Source: Gilliamella sp. N-G2
Lineage (GTDB): Bacteria; Pseudomonadota; Gammaproteobacteria; Enterobacterales; Orbaceae
Direction: 5' to 3'
DNA: 38,637 nucleotides
Assembly: GCF_002142215.1 (NCBI RefSeq)
Contig: NZ_NAST01000023.1
Span: forward strand, 1-38,637
Shown here in pieces: positions 29,350 to 38,578 of the stretch. Under the pieces are notes generated by a model that worked only from the letters and a program-made list of their open reading frames with translations, had not been told where the DNA came from and did not search any database. Position 1 is the stretch's first letter. The number at the start of each line of letters is the position of its first letter. Position numbers and translations under genes: made by a program.

Positions 29350-29433
29350 GTAATTATCATAATAAGATAATTACTGTTAATCCAGCTTCAATATAAAATT
29401 TAAAGTGCTTAAGTACTTATAACAGTAATTATC
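29350..29433. repeat. Cluster of inverted repeats built on GTAATTATC
   Basis: GTAATTATC occurs at 29350-29358, inverted at 29366-29374 and again direct at 29425-29433. The second and third copies extend to a perfect 14-bp inverted repeat (29366-29379 with 29420-29433). The cluster lies between convergent ybbJ and the nucleotidase gene and is not explained by either terminator. Confidence 0.6.
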
Positions 29434-29490
29434 ATTTTTACTAAAAACTAGTGTAAAAATAAGCCAATAAGAATGCTAACACTAATTCGA

Positions 29491-31161
29491 TTATTTAGGA
29501 TCAATACCAATAACTTTCCAATTATTATTTGATTCATCGGTAATCTTACCTTTCTTCACATCGGTAATATATTTAATGGTCATATTACGAATGGTACCTT
29601 CTTCATCACCTAATGCAGTGCGAGAATTCCAAATTGGCTCGACTCGGCGCCCTTCTAATGGACCACCTTTTTTCACCAGCATTTCATAACGATAAGCATT
29701 CATACCTAGTTTGAGTTTCATATCATCAGTAATAACTTTACCATTTAAAAGTGTTAGATTTTTAATTCGATTTCCTACTGGTTCACTTAAATCAATAATA
29801 TATTTAACGCCACCAAACATATCATAAGTCATATATTTAGATGCGCCTCGCACTGAATCATATTGATAATTTTTATCCGTTGGTTGTACTTGAGCAAAAT
29901 ATGCCGCAGACCATTCCATATAATCTTTAAGATCCTTCCCTGTAACTTCAAAAATAGAGGTTTCACCAGCAGTATATTGATAATTGTTAGCAATATCTTT
30001 GCGAGCGATTGGCCCCTTATTTAATATCGCTTTTTTATTATCGACTAAAACCGCAGTCACATCCGCACCGCTATAATAAATTTGTACAGAATTAAGTAAA
30101 TTAGTTAAACCACTTTCTTGCAAGTAAACCGCTGGTATACCATGTATTATCTCTTGTGGTACAAGATCTTTATCTGTTTCACCAATAACTTGATTAGAAA
30201 TTTCTCTTAATTGTTGATGATAAGGTGAATAAATTTTTTCGATTTCAGAATCAGCTGGATAAGTTTTTACTGGTAATGTTTGCGATTTTTTTGCTTTTAA
30301 GGTTTTTTTATTGCCATCAATATCAAATTTAAGATCAACCACCGATACTACTGTTCCATAGCGATGAGGTTCAGTAATAACCACATTATTAATGACTTTT
30401 TCACTAATATTTTGATGATTATGTCCAGCAATAATTATGTCAATTTCAGGCAATTGATTAGCAACATCGGCAACACCTGTACCAGGTTTATTGTTTTCAT
30501 TATCTAATCCCATATGTGTAACTAAAACAATAGCATCAACTGATTGTTGTTTGAGATTAGCAATTTGTTTTTTTATTTCCGGTATTGGCATGGTAAATTC
30601 CATTTGATTTACATAGCCAGTTTTATTCTCGTATTCTGGAACAAAAGGGGTAGTTGCACCAATAAAGCCAATTTTAATACCTTCTTTCTCAATAATGGTT
30701 GTGGCGGGTAAATAAGGTTTACCGGAATCTTTATAATAAATATTAGCAGCTAAAGATTGGCCTTTAAATTCAGAAATGACTTTATCGACTATCGGCATAC
30801 CAAAATTAAATTCATGATTGCCAAGTACCATAATGTCATAATGCATGGCATTTAATGCCGCAATAGCCGGATGATTTTGCACATTATGAAATCGTTCAAT
30901 CTGATTATCTTGAATAATATCACCAGCATCAACCACAATGACATTTTCATGTAATGAACGGTACTCCTTTAAAAACGAAGATATCTGCGCATAAGAGCCT
31001 GAAGAGTCTGCTTTGTCAGTACCATAATCCCATGGTAACATTCGCCCATGCACATCTGACGTTGCTAAAATAGAAACATCAACTTCTTTTGCATTAACCT
31101 GAAATACACAACCTAATATGAATAAACTGCTTAACAAAGCATGTTTTTTGCTTACCAACAT
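29491..31161 (-). CDS. Periplasmic 5'-nucleotidase/2',3'-cyclic phosphodiesterase family enzyme
   Basis: This 556-residue secreted metallophosphatase probably hydrolyses nucleotides or related phosphoesters to supply nucleosides and phosphate. A signal peptide ends at FQVNA (residue 24). The N-terminal calcineurin-like domain supplies metal ligands: D36 and H38 in SDVHG, D81 in DAGD, N115 and H116 in GNHEFN, then THMG and AGHNHQ. A 5'-nucleotidase C-terminal domain follows, with FGGVKYIIDLSEP as the likely base-binding region. Its length is that of UshA (550) but GNHEFN and the C-terminal motifs look more like CpdB/YfkN, so the preferred substrate is undecided. AGGAG lies 7 nt before the ATG. 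It is monocistronic. Confidence 0.85.
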   Translation of the reverse strand: MLVSKKHALLSSLFILGCVFQVNAKEVDVSILATSDVHGRMLPWDYGTDKADSSGSYAQISSFLKEYRSLHENVIVVDAGDIIQDNQIERFHNVQNHPAIAALNAMHYDIMVLGNHEFNFGMPIVDKVISEFKGQSLAANIYYKDSGKPYLPATTIIEKEGIKIGFIGATTPFVPEYENKTGYVNQMEFTMPIPEIKKQIANLKQQSVDAIVLVTHMGLDNENNKPGTGVADVANQLPEIDIIIAGHNHQNISEKVINNVVITEPHRYGTVVSVVDLKFDIDGNKKTLKAKKSQTLPVKTYPADSEIEKIYSPYHQQLREISNQVIGETDKDLVPQEIIHGIPAVYLQESGLTNLLNSVQIYYSGADVTAVLVDNKKAILNKGPIARKDIANNYQYTAGETSIFEVTGKDLKDYMEWSAAYFAQVQPTDKNYQYDSVRGASKYMTYDMFGGVKYIIDLSEPVGNRIKNLTLLNGKVITDDMKLKLGMNAYRYEMLVKKGGPLEGRRVEPIWNSRTALGDEEGTIRNMTIKYITDVKKGKITDESNNNWKVIGIDPK

Positions 31162-31305
31162 CCTTATCTCCTATCACTATTATGTAAATTTAACATCCTA
31201 ATTAATTTAAATCATTTTTATAAAAACAGTATATTATTCTAAATTATTATTTTTTCAATTAAAGCGTTTTTATAAAAAACAAGATGCTTAATCAGTGATA
31301 AAAAA

Positions 31306-31334
31306 TGCCTAACGATAGTGGCTATTGTTAGGCA
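31306..31334 (-). terminator. btsT terminator hairpin
   Basis: TGCCTAAC and GTTAGGCA pair over 8 bp with further inner pairing (TAG/CTA), and on the minus strand the stem runs into a T-rich tract (ATTTTTTATC). Confidence 0.75.
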
Positions 31335-31369
31335 AAATAAGGTGTACGAAAGTTATTTCCATAAACAGA

Positions 31370-31397
31370 CAGAATGTTACTTTAATTTAACATTCTG
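31370..31397 (-). repeat. Second hairpin immediately after btsT
   Basis: CAGAATGTTA and TAACATTCTG form a perfect 10-bp stem with an 8-nt loop between the btsT stop and the T-tailed terminator. It may stabilise the 3' end of the mRNA. Confidence 0.55.
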
Positions 31398-31408
31398 TTT
31401 ACTGTTAA

Positions 31409-33556
31409 TTAATGTGACATCGTAGTTTTAACACCACCTTCAGGAATAGGCACATAAGCGGTTTCTTTATCAGTTCTTTGTTTATTATTACGCACTTTAA
31501 GTGCAGTTTTAATACCAAAGAAGATAATGCTATACACAACCACTAAGAACAAGATACTTAAACCTGCGTTAGTGTAGTTATTAATGACAATATGATGCAT
31601 ATTATCAATTTGTTGTGCAGTTAATTCATTGCCTTCAGCAATACGACGATTATACTCATTAGCTAAATAGAAGAATCCTTCTAAATTAGGATCATTACTA
31701 AATAGTTTAAGTGCCAATGCCCAAGTAGTACAAATCAATAACCAAACGGCAGGAATAATAGTCACCCAAACAAATTGAGCTCGTTTCATTTTAATTAATA
31801 CAACTGTAGCTAATACTAATGCTACGGCTGCTAACATTTGGTTTGAAATACCAAATAATGGCCATAAGCTCTTAACACCGCCTAATGGATCAACCACACC
31901 TTGGTAAAGTAGATATCCCCATAAACCAACACATCCTAAAGTACCAATAAAGCCAGCAATAAGTGAATCGGTTTTTTTCAAGAATGGTACAAAGTTACCT
32001 AATAAGTCTTGCAACATGAAACGTCCAGAACGAGTTCCTGCATCAAGCGCTGTTAGAATAAATAGTGCTTCAAACAAGATACCAAAGTGATACCAGAAGC
32101 CCATATTTGCGCCTGGAAGAATTTGATGGAACACATGTGCAATACCTACGGCTAAAGTTGGTGCACCACCGGCACGATTTAATACTGATGGTTCGCCAAT
32201 ATCTTTGGCTGTTTGTAAAATTTGCTCAGGTGAAATCACAAATCCCCACGAACTAACTGTAGCCGCAGCGTGTGCTGTCACATCTTGTAGTTGAGACATT
32301 ATCATCGCGGCATCGCCAGTACCTAATTTATGTAAATCAGGCATAGTTATTCCTAGCGCAGCTGGTGGAGTATTCATAGCAAAATATAAACCTGGCTCAA
32401 TAATTGATGCAGCCACTAAAGCCATAATAGCCACGAAAGACTCCATTAACATAGCACCATAGCCGATAAAACGTGCATCTGTTTCATTAGCAAGTAATTT
32501 TGGTGTTGTACCTGATGAAATTAAGGCATGGAAACCAGAAACAGCACCACAAGCAATAGTAATAAATAAGAATGGGAATAAAGAACCTTTCCAAACAGGG
32601 CCTGTGCCATCAACATATTTAGTTACATCTGGCATTTTTAAATCAGGATTTAAAATAACAATACCAATAGCTAAACCAACGATTACACCAATTTTTAAGA
32701 AAGTGGCGAGATAATCACGTGGTGCTAAAATTAACCATACAGGCAACATCGCTGAAACTAATGCATAACCAACTAAAGTAAAAGTAATCGTGGTTGCTTT
32801 GAAAGTTAATGCAGGCCCCCAATATGGATCATGTGCAATTACACCACCAAACCAGATAGATAAGATGAGTAATACAATACCAATTATTGAAACTTCTAAA
32901 ACACGGCCTGGTCTGAGGTATCGCATATAAATACCCATAAATAGGGCAATTGGCACTGTAGAACAAACAGTAAATACACCCCACGGGCTTTCGGCTAATG
33001 CTTTAACAACAATCAATGCTAATACAGCTAAAATAATTAACATAATTAAGAAACAACCAAATAAGGCAATTGTCCCTGGAATTGGCCCCATTTCTTCTTT
33101 TATCATTTCACCTAAAGATGAACCATTACGGCGTGATGATAAAAATAGCACCATAAAGTCTTGTACTGCACCAGCAAATACCACACCAGCCAATAGCCAT
33201 AAAGTGCCAGGTAAATAACCTACTTGTGCGGCAAGTACTGGCCCAACAAGAGGCCCTGCTCCAGCTATTGCTGCAAAATGGTGTCCAAACAAGACATATT
33301 TATTGGTTGGAACATAATTTAAACCATCATTGTTGATAACAGCCGGTGTTGCTCGTGTTGGATCTAACTGCATTACTTTATTGGCGATATACAAACTATA
33401 ATATCGGTAAGCAACTAAATAGACAGACACCGCAGCGGCAATAATCCACAATGCGCTAATGTGTTCACCTCGGCGTAGTGCTATGACAGCTAAACAGCAT
33501 GCACCAACGATAGCCAAAATGACCCAAGGTATATGCTTAAATATTTTATTATTCAT
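31409..33556 (-). CDS. btsT: Pyruvate/H+ symporter BtsT (CstA family)
   Basis: This large inner-membrane carrier has about 16-18 hydrophobic segments. GHHFAAIAGAGPLVGPVLAAQ and GAVQDFMVLFLSSRRNGSSLGEM are CstA-family signatures (each quoted within its conserved core), and FLFITIACGAVSGFHALISSGT is the central substrate region. E. coli BtsT is 716 residues and imports pyruvate; the close relative CstA is also a pyruvate carrier. I assign BtsT rather than CstA because the BtsS/BtsR sensor system lies directly upstream. The longest frame starts with TTG at 33580; the ATG at 33556 has AAGAGA before it and gives 715 residues. The transcript probably has a leader of about 180 nt. Confidence 0.87.
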   Translation of the reverse strand: MNNKIFKHIPWVILAIVGACCLAVIALRRGEHISALWIIAAAVSVYLVAYRYYSLYIANKVMQLDPTRATPAVINNDGLNYVPTNKYVLFGHHFAAIAGAGPLVGPVLAAQVGYLPGTLWLLAGVVFAGAVQDFMVLFLSSRRNGSSLGEMIKEEMGPIPGTIALFGCFLIMLIILAVLALIVVKALAESPWGVFTVCSTVPIALFMGIYMRYLRPGRVLEVSIIGIVLLILSIWFGGVIAHDPYWGPALTFKATTITFTLVGYALVSAMLPVWLILAPRDYLATFLKIGVIVGLAIGIVILNPDLKMPDVTKYVDGTGPVWKGSLFPFLFITIACGAVSGFHALISSGTTPKLLANETDARFIGYGAMLMESFVAIMALVAASIIEPGLYFAMNTPPAALGITMPDLHKLGTGDAAMIMSQLQDVTAHAAATVSSWGFVISPEQILQTAKDIGEPSVLNRAGGAPTLAVGIAHVFHQILPGANMGFWYHFGILFEALFILTALDAGTRSGRFMLQDLLGNFVPFLKKTDSLIAGFIGTLGCVGLWGYLLYQGVVDPLGGVKSLWPLFGISNQMLAAVALVLATVVLIKMKRAQFVWVTIIPAVWLLICTTWALALKLFSNDPNLEGFFYLANEYNRRIAEGNELTAQQIDNMHHIVINNYTNAGLSILFLVVVYSIIFFGIKTALKVRNNKQRTDKETAYVPIPEGGVKTTMSH

Positions 33557-33741
33557 AATAATTCTCTTTATCGCTTTCAAATTAATATCATCTTTCTATC
33601 TTTTTAACTTTGTTATTCAGTAACAAAGATTGATGAAATTGATTGATATTAACTGCAAATTGTTTTTGAATTTGGTCATTTCTAATCATGAGATAAAGCT
33701 TACTTTATACTCAAGGGTATAGTAATTTTTTAGTTAATTTA

Positions 33742-33809
33742 ATTATATATGAAATTTTGTTATAGGTTGAAACTACTATATGAGTGGTTAAAAATGGTTG
33801 GTAAACGGT
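33742..33809 (-). promoter_or_regulatory. btsT promoter with three BtsR-type boxes at 21-bp periodicity
   Basis: On the minus strand ACCGTTTA (33802-33809), ACCACTCA (33781-33788) and ACCTATAA (33760-33767) are each separated by exactly 13 bp. As I recall it, the E. coli BtsR (YehT) motif is two direct copies of ACC(G/A)CT(C/T)A with a 13-bp spacer. The first two boxes here match 7 and 8 of 8 positions, the third 5 of 8. A consensus TATAAT lies at 33742-33747, with no good -35 element; the third box covers that position, as expected for an activator-dependent promoter. Confidence 0.75.
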
Positions 33810-33837
33810 ATCGATAAGAAAGTATCCTATAAAATAG

Positions 33838-34557
33838 TTATAACCCTAATATCTCTTTAAGCGATTTTAAATATCGACGACTCACAGGAACAGCTACATC
33901 ATTATTTAAAATGATATCAACACTACCTGCTTCATTAAAACGGATCTCTTTTAACTTTTTTAAATTGACTAAATATTGTCGATGACAACGAATTAATGAA
34001 GTTTTATCTTCTAAGGTTTTTAGCGTAAGCTCAGTGAAATATTCATTATTGTTTTGATTAAACACATAAATACCACTAACTTTAGATGAAATATAAAAAA
34101 CATCATCATTAGATAGCAAATAGATTCGATTATGGCCAATACAAGGTATATATTTTAACTGTTGATCAATACCTGATAATTGATTTATATCAGCTACAGG
34201 ACATTTTTTATGCAAACGGCTTAATGTTTTATTTAGCCGATCTTGTTCAATAGGTTTTAATAGATAATCAAAAGCTTGTTCTTCAAAAGCTTTTACAGCA
34301 AACTCGCTATAAGCAGTTAAAAAAACAATATGAGGCATAGTTTGTGGATCAAGCATTGATAACATTTCAAGACCATTTATTTTTGGCATTTGAATATCAA
34401 GAAAAACGACATCAGGTGCTAATCGATGAATTTCACGTATAGCATCCATGGCATTATTACATTCTGCGACAATATTAATTTGGCTATCGTTTTCTAGCAA
34501 ACAACGTAAATTTTCGCGAGCAAGTAATTCATCATCAACAATAATCACATTTAACAT
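33838..34557 (-). CDS. btsR: LytTR-type response regulator BtsR
   Basis: This 239-residue regulator (same length as E. coli BtsR/YehT) has a receiver domain with VDDELLARENLR, the phosphorylatable D54 in FLDIQMPKINGLEM, FLTAYSEFAVKAF and the switch Lys in DYLLKP. A LytTR DNA-binding domain follows: IPCIGHNRIYLL, IRCHRQYLVNLKKLKEIRF and VPVSRRYLKSLKE. It should activate btsT when phosphorylated by BtsS. Its ATG shares one base with the btsS stop (TAATG), so the kinase and regulator are translationally coupled. The 257-bp gap between btsR and btsT holds the btsT promoter. Confidence 0.94.
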   Translation of the reverse strand: MLNVIIVDDELLARENLRCLLENDSQINIVAECNNAMDAIREIHRLAPDVVFLDIQMPKINGLEMLSMLDPQTMPHIVFLTAYSEFAVKAFEEQAFDYLLKPIEQDRLNKTLSRLHKKCPVADINQLSGIDQQLKYIPCIGHNRIYLLSNDDVFYISSKVSGIYVFNQNNNEYFTELTLKTLEDKTSLIRCHRQYLVNLKKLKEIRFNEAGSVDIILNNDVAVPVSRRYLKSLKEILGL

Positions 34558-36251
34558 TAAACTACGACATCCTCTAGCAAAGGCAAAGATAACATTACAT
34601 TTGTATATTCATCAGGTTTACAGATTATCTTTATACCATAGTTTTCGCCATAACGGATCTTAATTCGTTTATCCACTAAATTAAGACCAAGTCCTTTATT
34701 ATCTTTTTTATTTTCTCGATAATTACCTGCATTATCAATAACCTCTAAAATTAAAGTCTGGTCATTTGCATAGGCTCTAATCCTTACTTCTCCTTGACTA
34801 ATTAATTGTGATGTACCATGTTTAATGGCATTTTCAACAATTGGTTGTAATGAAAATGCTGGTAATTGCGCATATTCGAGTTGTTCAGGAATATCAAAAT
34901 TTATACTTAATTGCTCCATAAAACGCATTTTTTCGATCTGTAGGTAAGCATTTACATGCTCTATTTCATCTTTTAACGTTACTATTTCATCAGTACGTTT
35001 TAAGTTTTTACGGAAAAAAGTTGATAAGTTTTGCACTAATTGCGATGCTTGTTCTTTATCACGCCTAATAATAGCCAGTAAAGTATTTAAGGCATTAAAT
35101 AAGAAGTGAGGATTTACTTGGGCATGTAATAGTTTAATCTCAGTTTTAGACAATAACTGTTTGTAGTACTCATTTTGCCCGGCCAATATTTGCGCAGATA
35201 ATAAGCTGGCAATACCTTCACCTAAAGTTCTATTTATTGAGCTAAATAATGTATTTTTAGCTTCATAAAGTTTAATAGTACCAACTACATTATTATTTTC
35301 ACCACGAAGAGGAATAACCAAAGTTGCACCTAAACGACAATTTTTATTGATTGAACATTGATAAGGTTGATGTGTACCGTCAAGATATTTAACATCATTT
35401 TGCTCAATCGCTTCTAAAGTAACATTTGAAGTAATTTTCGTACCTGGTAAGTGATGATCGTCACCAACCCCAATAAAAGCAAGAATTTTTTCCCGATCGG
35501 TTATTGATACAGCACCGATATCTAATTCTTGATAAATAATTTCTGCTACTTTGGTACTATTTTCTTGATTGAAACCTTCACGCAATAGACCTTCAGTACT
35601 CACTGCGATTTTAAGAGCTTTGGCCGAAAAAGCCGATGTATAGCGTTCAAAAATCGCCCGTCTATCTAGTAAAATTCGCATAAACATTGCCGCTCCAATA
35701 CTATTGGCCACAATCATTGGTGCAGCAATGCTTCGCACTGCATGTAAAACAACATCAAAAGGTCTCGATATTAATAGTACTTGAATCATTTCTAACGATT
35801 CAACCAGAACACCTAATACCCCAACTAAAAAGGGATTATAAACTAAATCAATTCGGCCTTTTTTCATTAGAGTATAATGAAGTAGTCCACTAATTAAACC
35901 AGTCAAGATAGTCGATAACATACAACTTTCAGCCGTAATACCACCTAATGTATAACGATGAATACCGCCAGTTAAACCAACTAAAAGCCCTACTACCGGA
36001 CCACCAAGCAACCCGCCTAAAATCGCTCCAATAGCACGAGTATTGGCAATAGTATCTTCAATATGTAAACCAAAATAGCTACCCATAATGCAAAATAATG
36101 AAAAAATAAAATAACAGACTAATTTATGAGGTAAATGGATGGTGACTTGCATTAAAGGAATGACAATCGGGGTTTTACTCAACAAATAAGCTATAACCAA
36201 ATATACGCACATCTGTTGTAAAAGCTGTAGTACAAGATCAAACTCAAACAT
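34557..36251 (-). CDS. btsS: LytS-type sensor histidine kinase BtsS (pyruvate sensor)
   Basis: In E. coli BtsS is a high-affinity pyruvate sensor. This homologue has a 5TM receptor LYT domain in its first 195 residues (GGLLGGPVVGLLVGLTGGIHRY in the centre, each half conserved), a GAF domain (about 215-360, GDDHHLPG, LVIPLRGENNNVVGTIKLYEAKN in parts), a His_kinase domain with the phosphorylatable His382 in NPHFLFNAL and an ATPase domain with LQPIVENAIKHG and GLGLNLVDKR. I chose the ATG at 36251 (MFEFDLVLQLLQQMCV), which aligns with E. coli MYDFNLVL, over an upstream GTG at 36263. That gives 564 residues against 561. Confidence 0.94.
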   Translation of the reverse strand: MFEFDLVLQLLQQMCVYLVIAYLLSKTPIVIPLMQVTIHLPHKLVCYFIFSLFCIMGSYFGLHIEDTIANTRAIGAILGGLLGGPVVGLLVGLTGGIHRYTLGGITAESCMLSTILTGLISGLLHYTLMKKGRIDLVYNPFLVGVLGVLVESLEMIQVLLISRPFDVVLHAVRSIAAPMIVANSIGAAMFMRILLDRRAIFERYTSAFSAKALKIAVSTEGLLREGFNQENSTKVAEIIYQELDIGAVSITDREKILAFIGVGDDHHLPGTKITSNVTLEAIEQNDVKYLDGTHQPYQCSINKNCRLGATLVIPLRGENNNVVGTIKLYEAKNTLFSSINRTLGEGIASLLSAQILAGQNEYYKQLLSKTEIKLLHAQVNPHFLFNALNTLLAIIRRDKEQASQLVQNLSTFFRKNLKRTDEIVTLKDEIEHVNAYLQIEKMRFMEQLSINFDIPEQLEYAQLPAFSLQPIVENAIKHGTSQLISQGEVRIRAYANDQTLILEVIDNAGNYRENKKDNKGLGLNLVDKRIKIRYGENYGIKIICKPDEYTNVMLSLPLLEDVVV

Positions 36252-36267
36252 AACAATAACCACGGCA

Positions 36268-36292
36268 CAAAACCGCCGACCGAAGTCGACGG
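36268..36292 (-). terminator. UUCG-capped GC-rich terminator after the GH3 gene
   Basis: On the minus strand CCGTCGAC-TTCG-GTCGGCGG forms an 8-bp stem (one G-U pair) with a UUCG tetraloop and is followed by TTTT. It separates the beta-glucosidase gene from btsS and lies 17 bp before the btsS start codon. Confidence 0.8.
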
Positions 36293-36304
36293 AGAATGCT
36301 AACT

Positions 36305-38578
36305 TTAATTATCAAGTAAAGTAAATGTTTGCTTATCTTTAGTTGTAGAATCAGCGCCTACAAACACATTAAATTTACCAGGTTCTGCAACATATTGCAT
36401 TTTATCATTCCAGAATTTTAACATGTCATATTTGATAACAAATTTCACTTGACCTTTTTCATGAGGTTTAAGAGCTATAGATTCAAAACCAATTAACTCT
36501 TTTACCGGTCGACTTACTGATGCTGTCACATCTTGCAAATAGAACTGCACCACTTGTGAACCTTCTCTTTCACCAATATTTTCTACGTTAGCAATAACTT
36601 CAATTTCCCCATTTGGGGACATTTCAGTTTTTGATAATGAAAAGTCAATAGCAAAATCAGTATAACTTAAGCCAAAACCAAATGGAAATAAAGGCTCATT
36701 AGGACTATCAAAGTAAGATGTTGTGTATTTACCCATATTAACCGTACCATGAGGTCTACCAGTTTTTAAATGGCTATAATAAACAGGAATTTGACCTACA
36801 TTATCTGGAAAAGACATAGGTAATTTGGCTGATGGATTATAGTCTCCAAACAGCACATCGGCCACAGCATTTCCCCCTTCAGTACCCAAAAACCAAGTTT
36901 CAAGCATAGCATCAGCTTGCTGATATTCTTCTTTGACTGTAAGTGGACGGCCATTCATCAGTGCAATAATCAACGGTTTGCCTGTAGCTTTTAATGCTTT
37001 AATTAAACGTTTTTGGCTAGCTTGCAAATTAAGATCGGTTCGACTTGATGATTCATGCGCCATTCCTTCAGCTTCACCAACAAAAACTACAACAACATCC
37101 GATTTTTTAGCTTGAGAAACCGCTTCTACAACCATTTTATCAGCAGGTCGTTTATCAAATTTACTGATCTCTTCATATAAATTTAAAAATTTATAAAGTT
37201 CAGGATCATCCGAGATATTAGCCCCCCAAGAGTAACTAACTAATTTGGGATTAGCAACTGCATTTTTGATCCCCTCTAACGGAGTTACCGCTAAATTAGC
37301 TCGGCCTGCACCCGACCAACTACCTAAAATATCACGTTTTGAATCAGCTAATGGTCCTATCACAGCAATTTTTTTATTTTTACTTAATGGCAGAATATTA
37401 TTTTCATTTTTTAACAATACAATACTACGACGTGCAACATCTCTTGCTTCTGCACGATGGAGACGATCGTTCGCAAACATGGTTTCAATATCAAAATTAG
37501 GATCTAAATTTCGATGCGGATTTTTAAACAACCCCATATCATATTTAAGCTCTAATACATGACGACAAGCTTGATTAATCAGATCTTCTGAGATTGCACC
37601 TTCATCAACCAATTCTGGTAAAAACTGTAAAAAGTATTCATCATTCATACTTACATCAATACCAGCTTTGATAGCAATACGCACCGCATCTTTAGCATCC
37701 TTTGCAACGCCGTGATTAATTAATTCACGGATAGCTCCATGGTCACTAACAACTACTCCATCAAAGTGCCATTGGTTGCGTAATACATCAGTTAATAACC
37801 AATGATTAGCTGTGGCAGGAATACCATTTACACTAACAAGGGCAACCATAACCGCTCGGCTACCCGCATCTACTGCGGCTTTATATGGTAACAAATATTC
37901 TTGGAACATTTTTCGTTCACTCATATCAGTGCTGTTATATTCACGCCCAGCTTCAACCGCCCCATAAAGCGCAAAGTGTTTGACCGTTGTCACTAATGAT
38001 TTTTTATCTTCAAGAGACTGTTTTTGCATTTTTTCAACAAAAATACGTCCTGCTTCTGACGCTAAATAAGGATCTTCACCAAACCCTTCCGATACTCGGC
38101 CCCATCTTGGATCACGAGTAATATCGACCATTGGTGCCCAAGTCACATTAAGACCATCTGAAGTTGCTTCATCAGCTGAAACCTCAGCTACTTTAGCGAA
38201 GGCATTACGATCCCAAGTTGCAGCTATACCTAAATTAATTGGAAATACTGTACGATGCCCATGGACGATATCAAAACCAAAATAAATCGGAATTTTGTTT
38301 GGTGATTTTAAAGCTCTCTCTTGCATTCTGGAAAGGTCGGGTTCAACAACAGTATTAAAAATGCCACCAATTTCACCCGCTTCAATTTGATCAAGTACTT
38401 TGTCTAAGGTTAGCTCACCACCAACACTGATTAACCGCAATTGCCCTACTTTTTCTTTAATTGTCATTTTTGACATTAAATCATCAATAAAGGCTTTTTT
38501 TTCTTCATTATTGGAATTTTGTGCGGATAAAGAGAATGAAAAAATAAAAAAAACAAAAAATAAAATCAATTTTTTCAT
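36305..38578 (-). CDS. bglX: Periplasmic beta-glucosidase, glycoside hydrolase family 3 (BglX-like)
   Basis: This 757-residue secreted enzyme should release glucose from beta-linked oligosaccharides or plant glucosides in the periplasm. A signal peptide (MKKLILFFVFFIFSFSLSA) is followed by the GH3 TIM barrel. WDRNAFAKVAEVSADEA and the substrate-contact region DPRWGRVSEGFGEDP precede KHFALYGA and the nucleophile D279 in VVVSDHGA. The C-terminal GH3 domain (GPLADSKRDILGSWSGAG, GEAEGMAHESSSRTDL) supplies the probable acid/base Glu, and a fibronectin-III-like domain ends the protein (FGLSYTDF, RPVKELIGFE). E. coli BglX is 765 residues. An upstream TTG at 38614 is in frame, but the ATG at 38578 begins a proper signal peptide. 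No transporter or regulator accompanies it. Confidence 0.92.
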   Translation of the reverse strand: MKKLILFFVFFIFSFSLSAQNSNNEEKKAFIDDLMSKMTIKEKVGQLRLISVGGELTLDKVLDQIEAGEIGGIFNTVVEPDLSRMQERALKSPNKIPIYFGFDIVHGHRTVFPINLGIAATWDRNAFAKVAEVSADEATSDGLNVTWAPMVDITRDPRWGRVSEGFGEDPYLASEAGRIFVEKMQKQSLEDKKSLVTTVKHFALYGAVEAGREYNSTDMSERKMFQEYLLPYKAAVDAGSRAVMVALVSVNGIPATANHWLLTDVLRNQWHFDGVVVSDHGAIRELINHGVAKDAKDAVRIAIKAGIDVSMNDEYFLQFLPELVDEGAISEDLINQACRHVLELKYDMGLFKNPHRNLDPNFDIETMFANDRLHRAEARDVARRSIVLLKNENNILPLSKNKKIAVIGPLADSKRDILGSWSGAGRANLAVTPLEGIKNAVANPKLVSYSWGANISDDPELYKFLNLYEEISKFDKRPADKMVVEAVSQAKKSDVVVVFVGEAEGMAHESSSRTDLNLQASQKRLIKALKATGKPLIIALMNGRPLTVKEEYQQADAMLETWFLGTEGGNAVADVLFGDYNPSAKLPMSFPDNVGQIPVYYSHLKTGRPHGTVNMGKYTTSYFDSPNEPLFPFGFGLSYTDFAIDFSLSKTEMSPNGEIEVIANVENIGEREGSQVVQFYLQDVTASVSRPVKELIGFESIALKPHEKGQVKFVIKYDMLKFWNDKMQYVAEPGKFNVFVGADSTTKDKQTFTLLDN

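Noticed and set aside
29450..29490. Weak hairpin (TAGTGT/ACACTA) as terminator of the nucleotidase gene
   Set aside because: The stem is 6 bp with a very long loop; a T-rich tract follows on the minus strand but the structure is too weak to claim.
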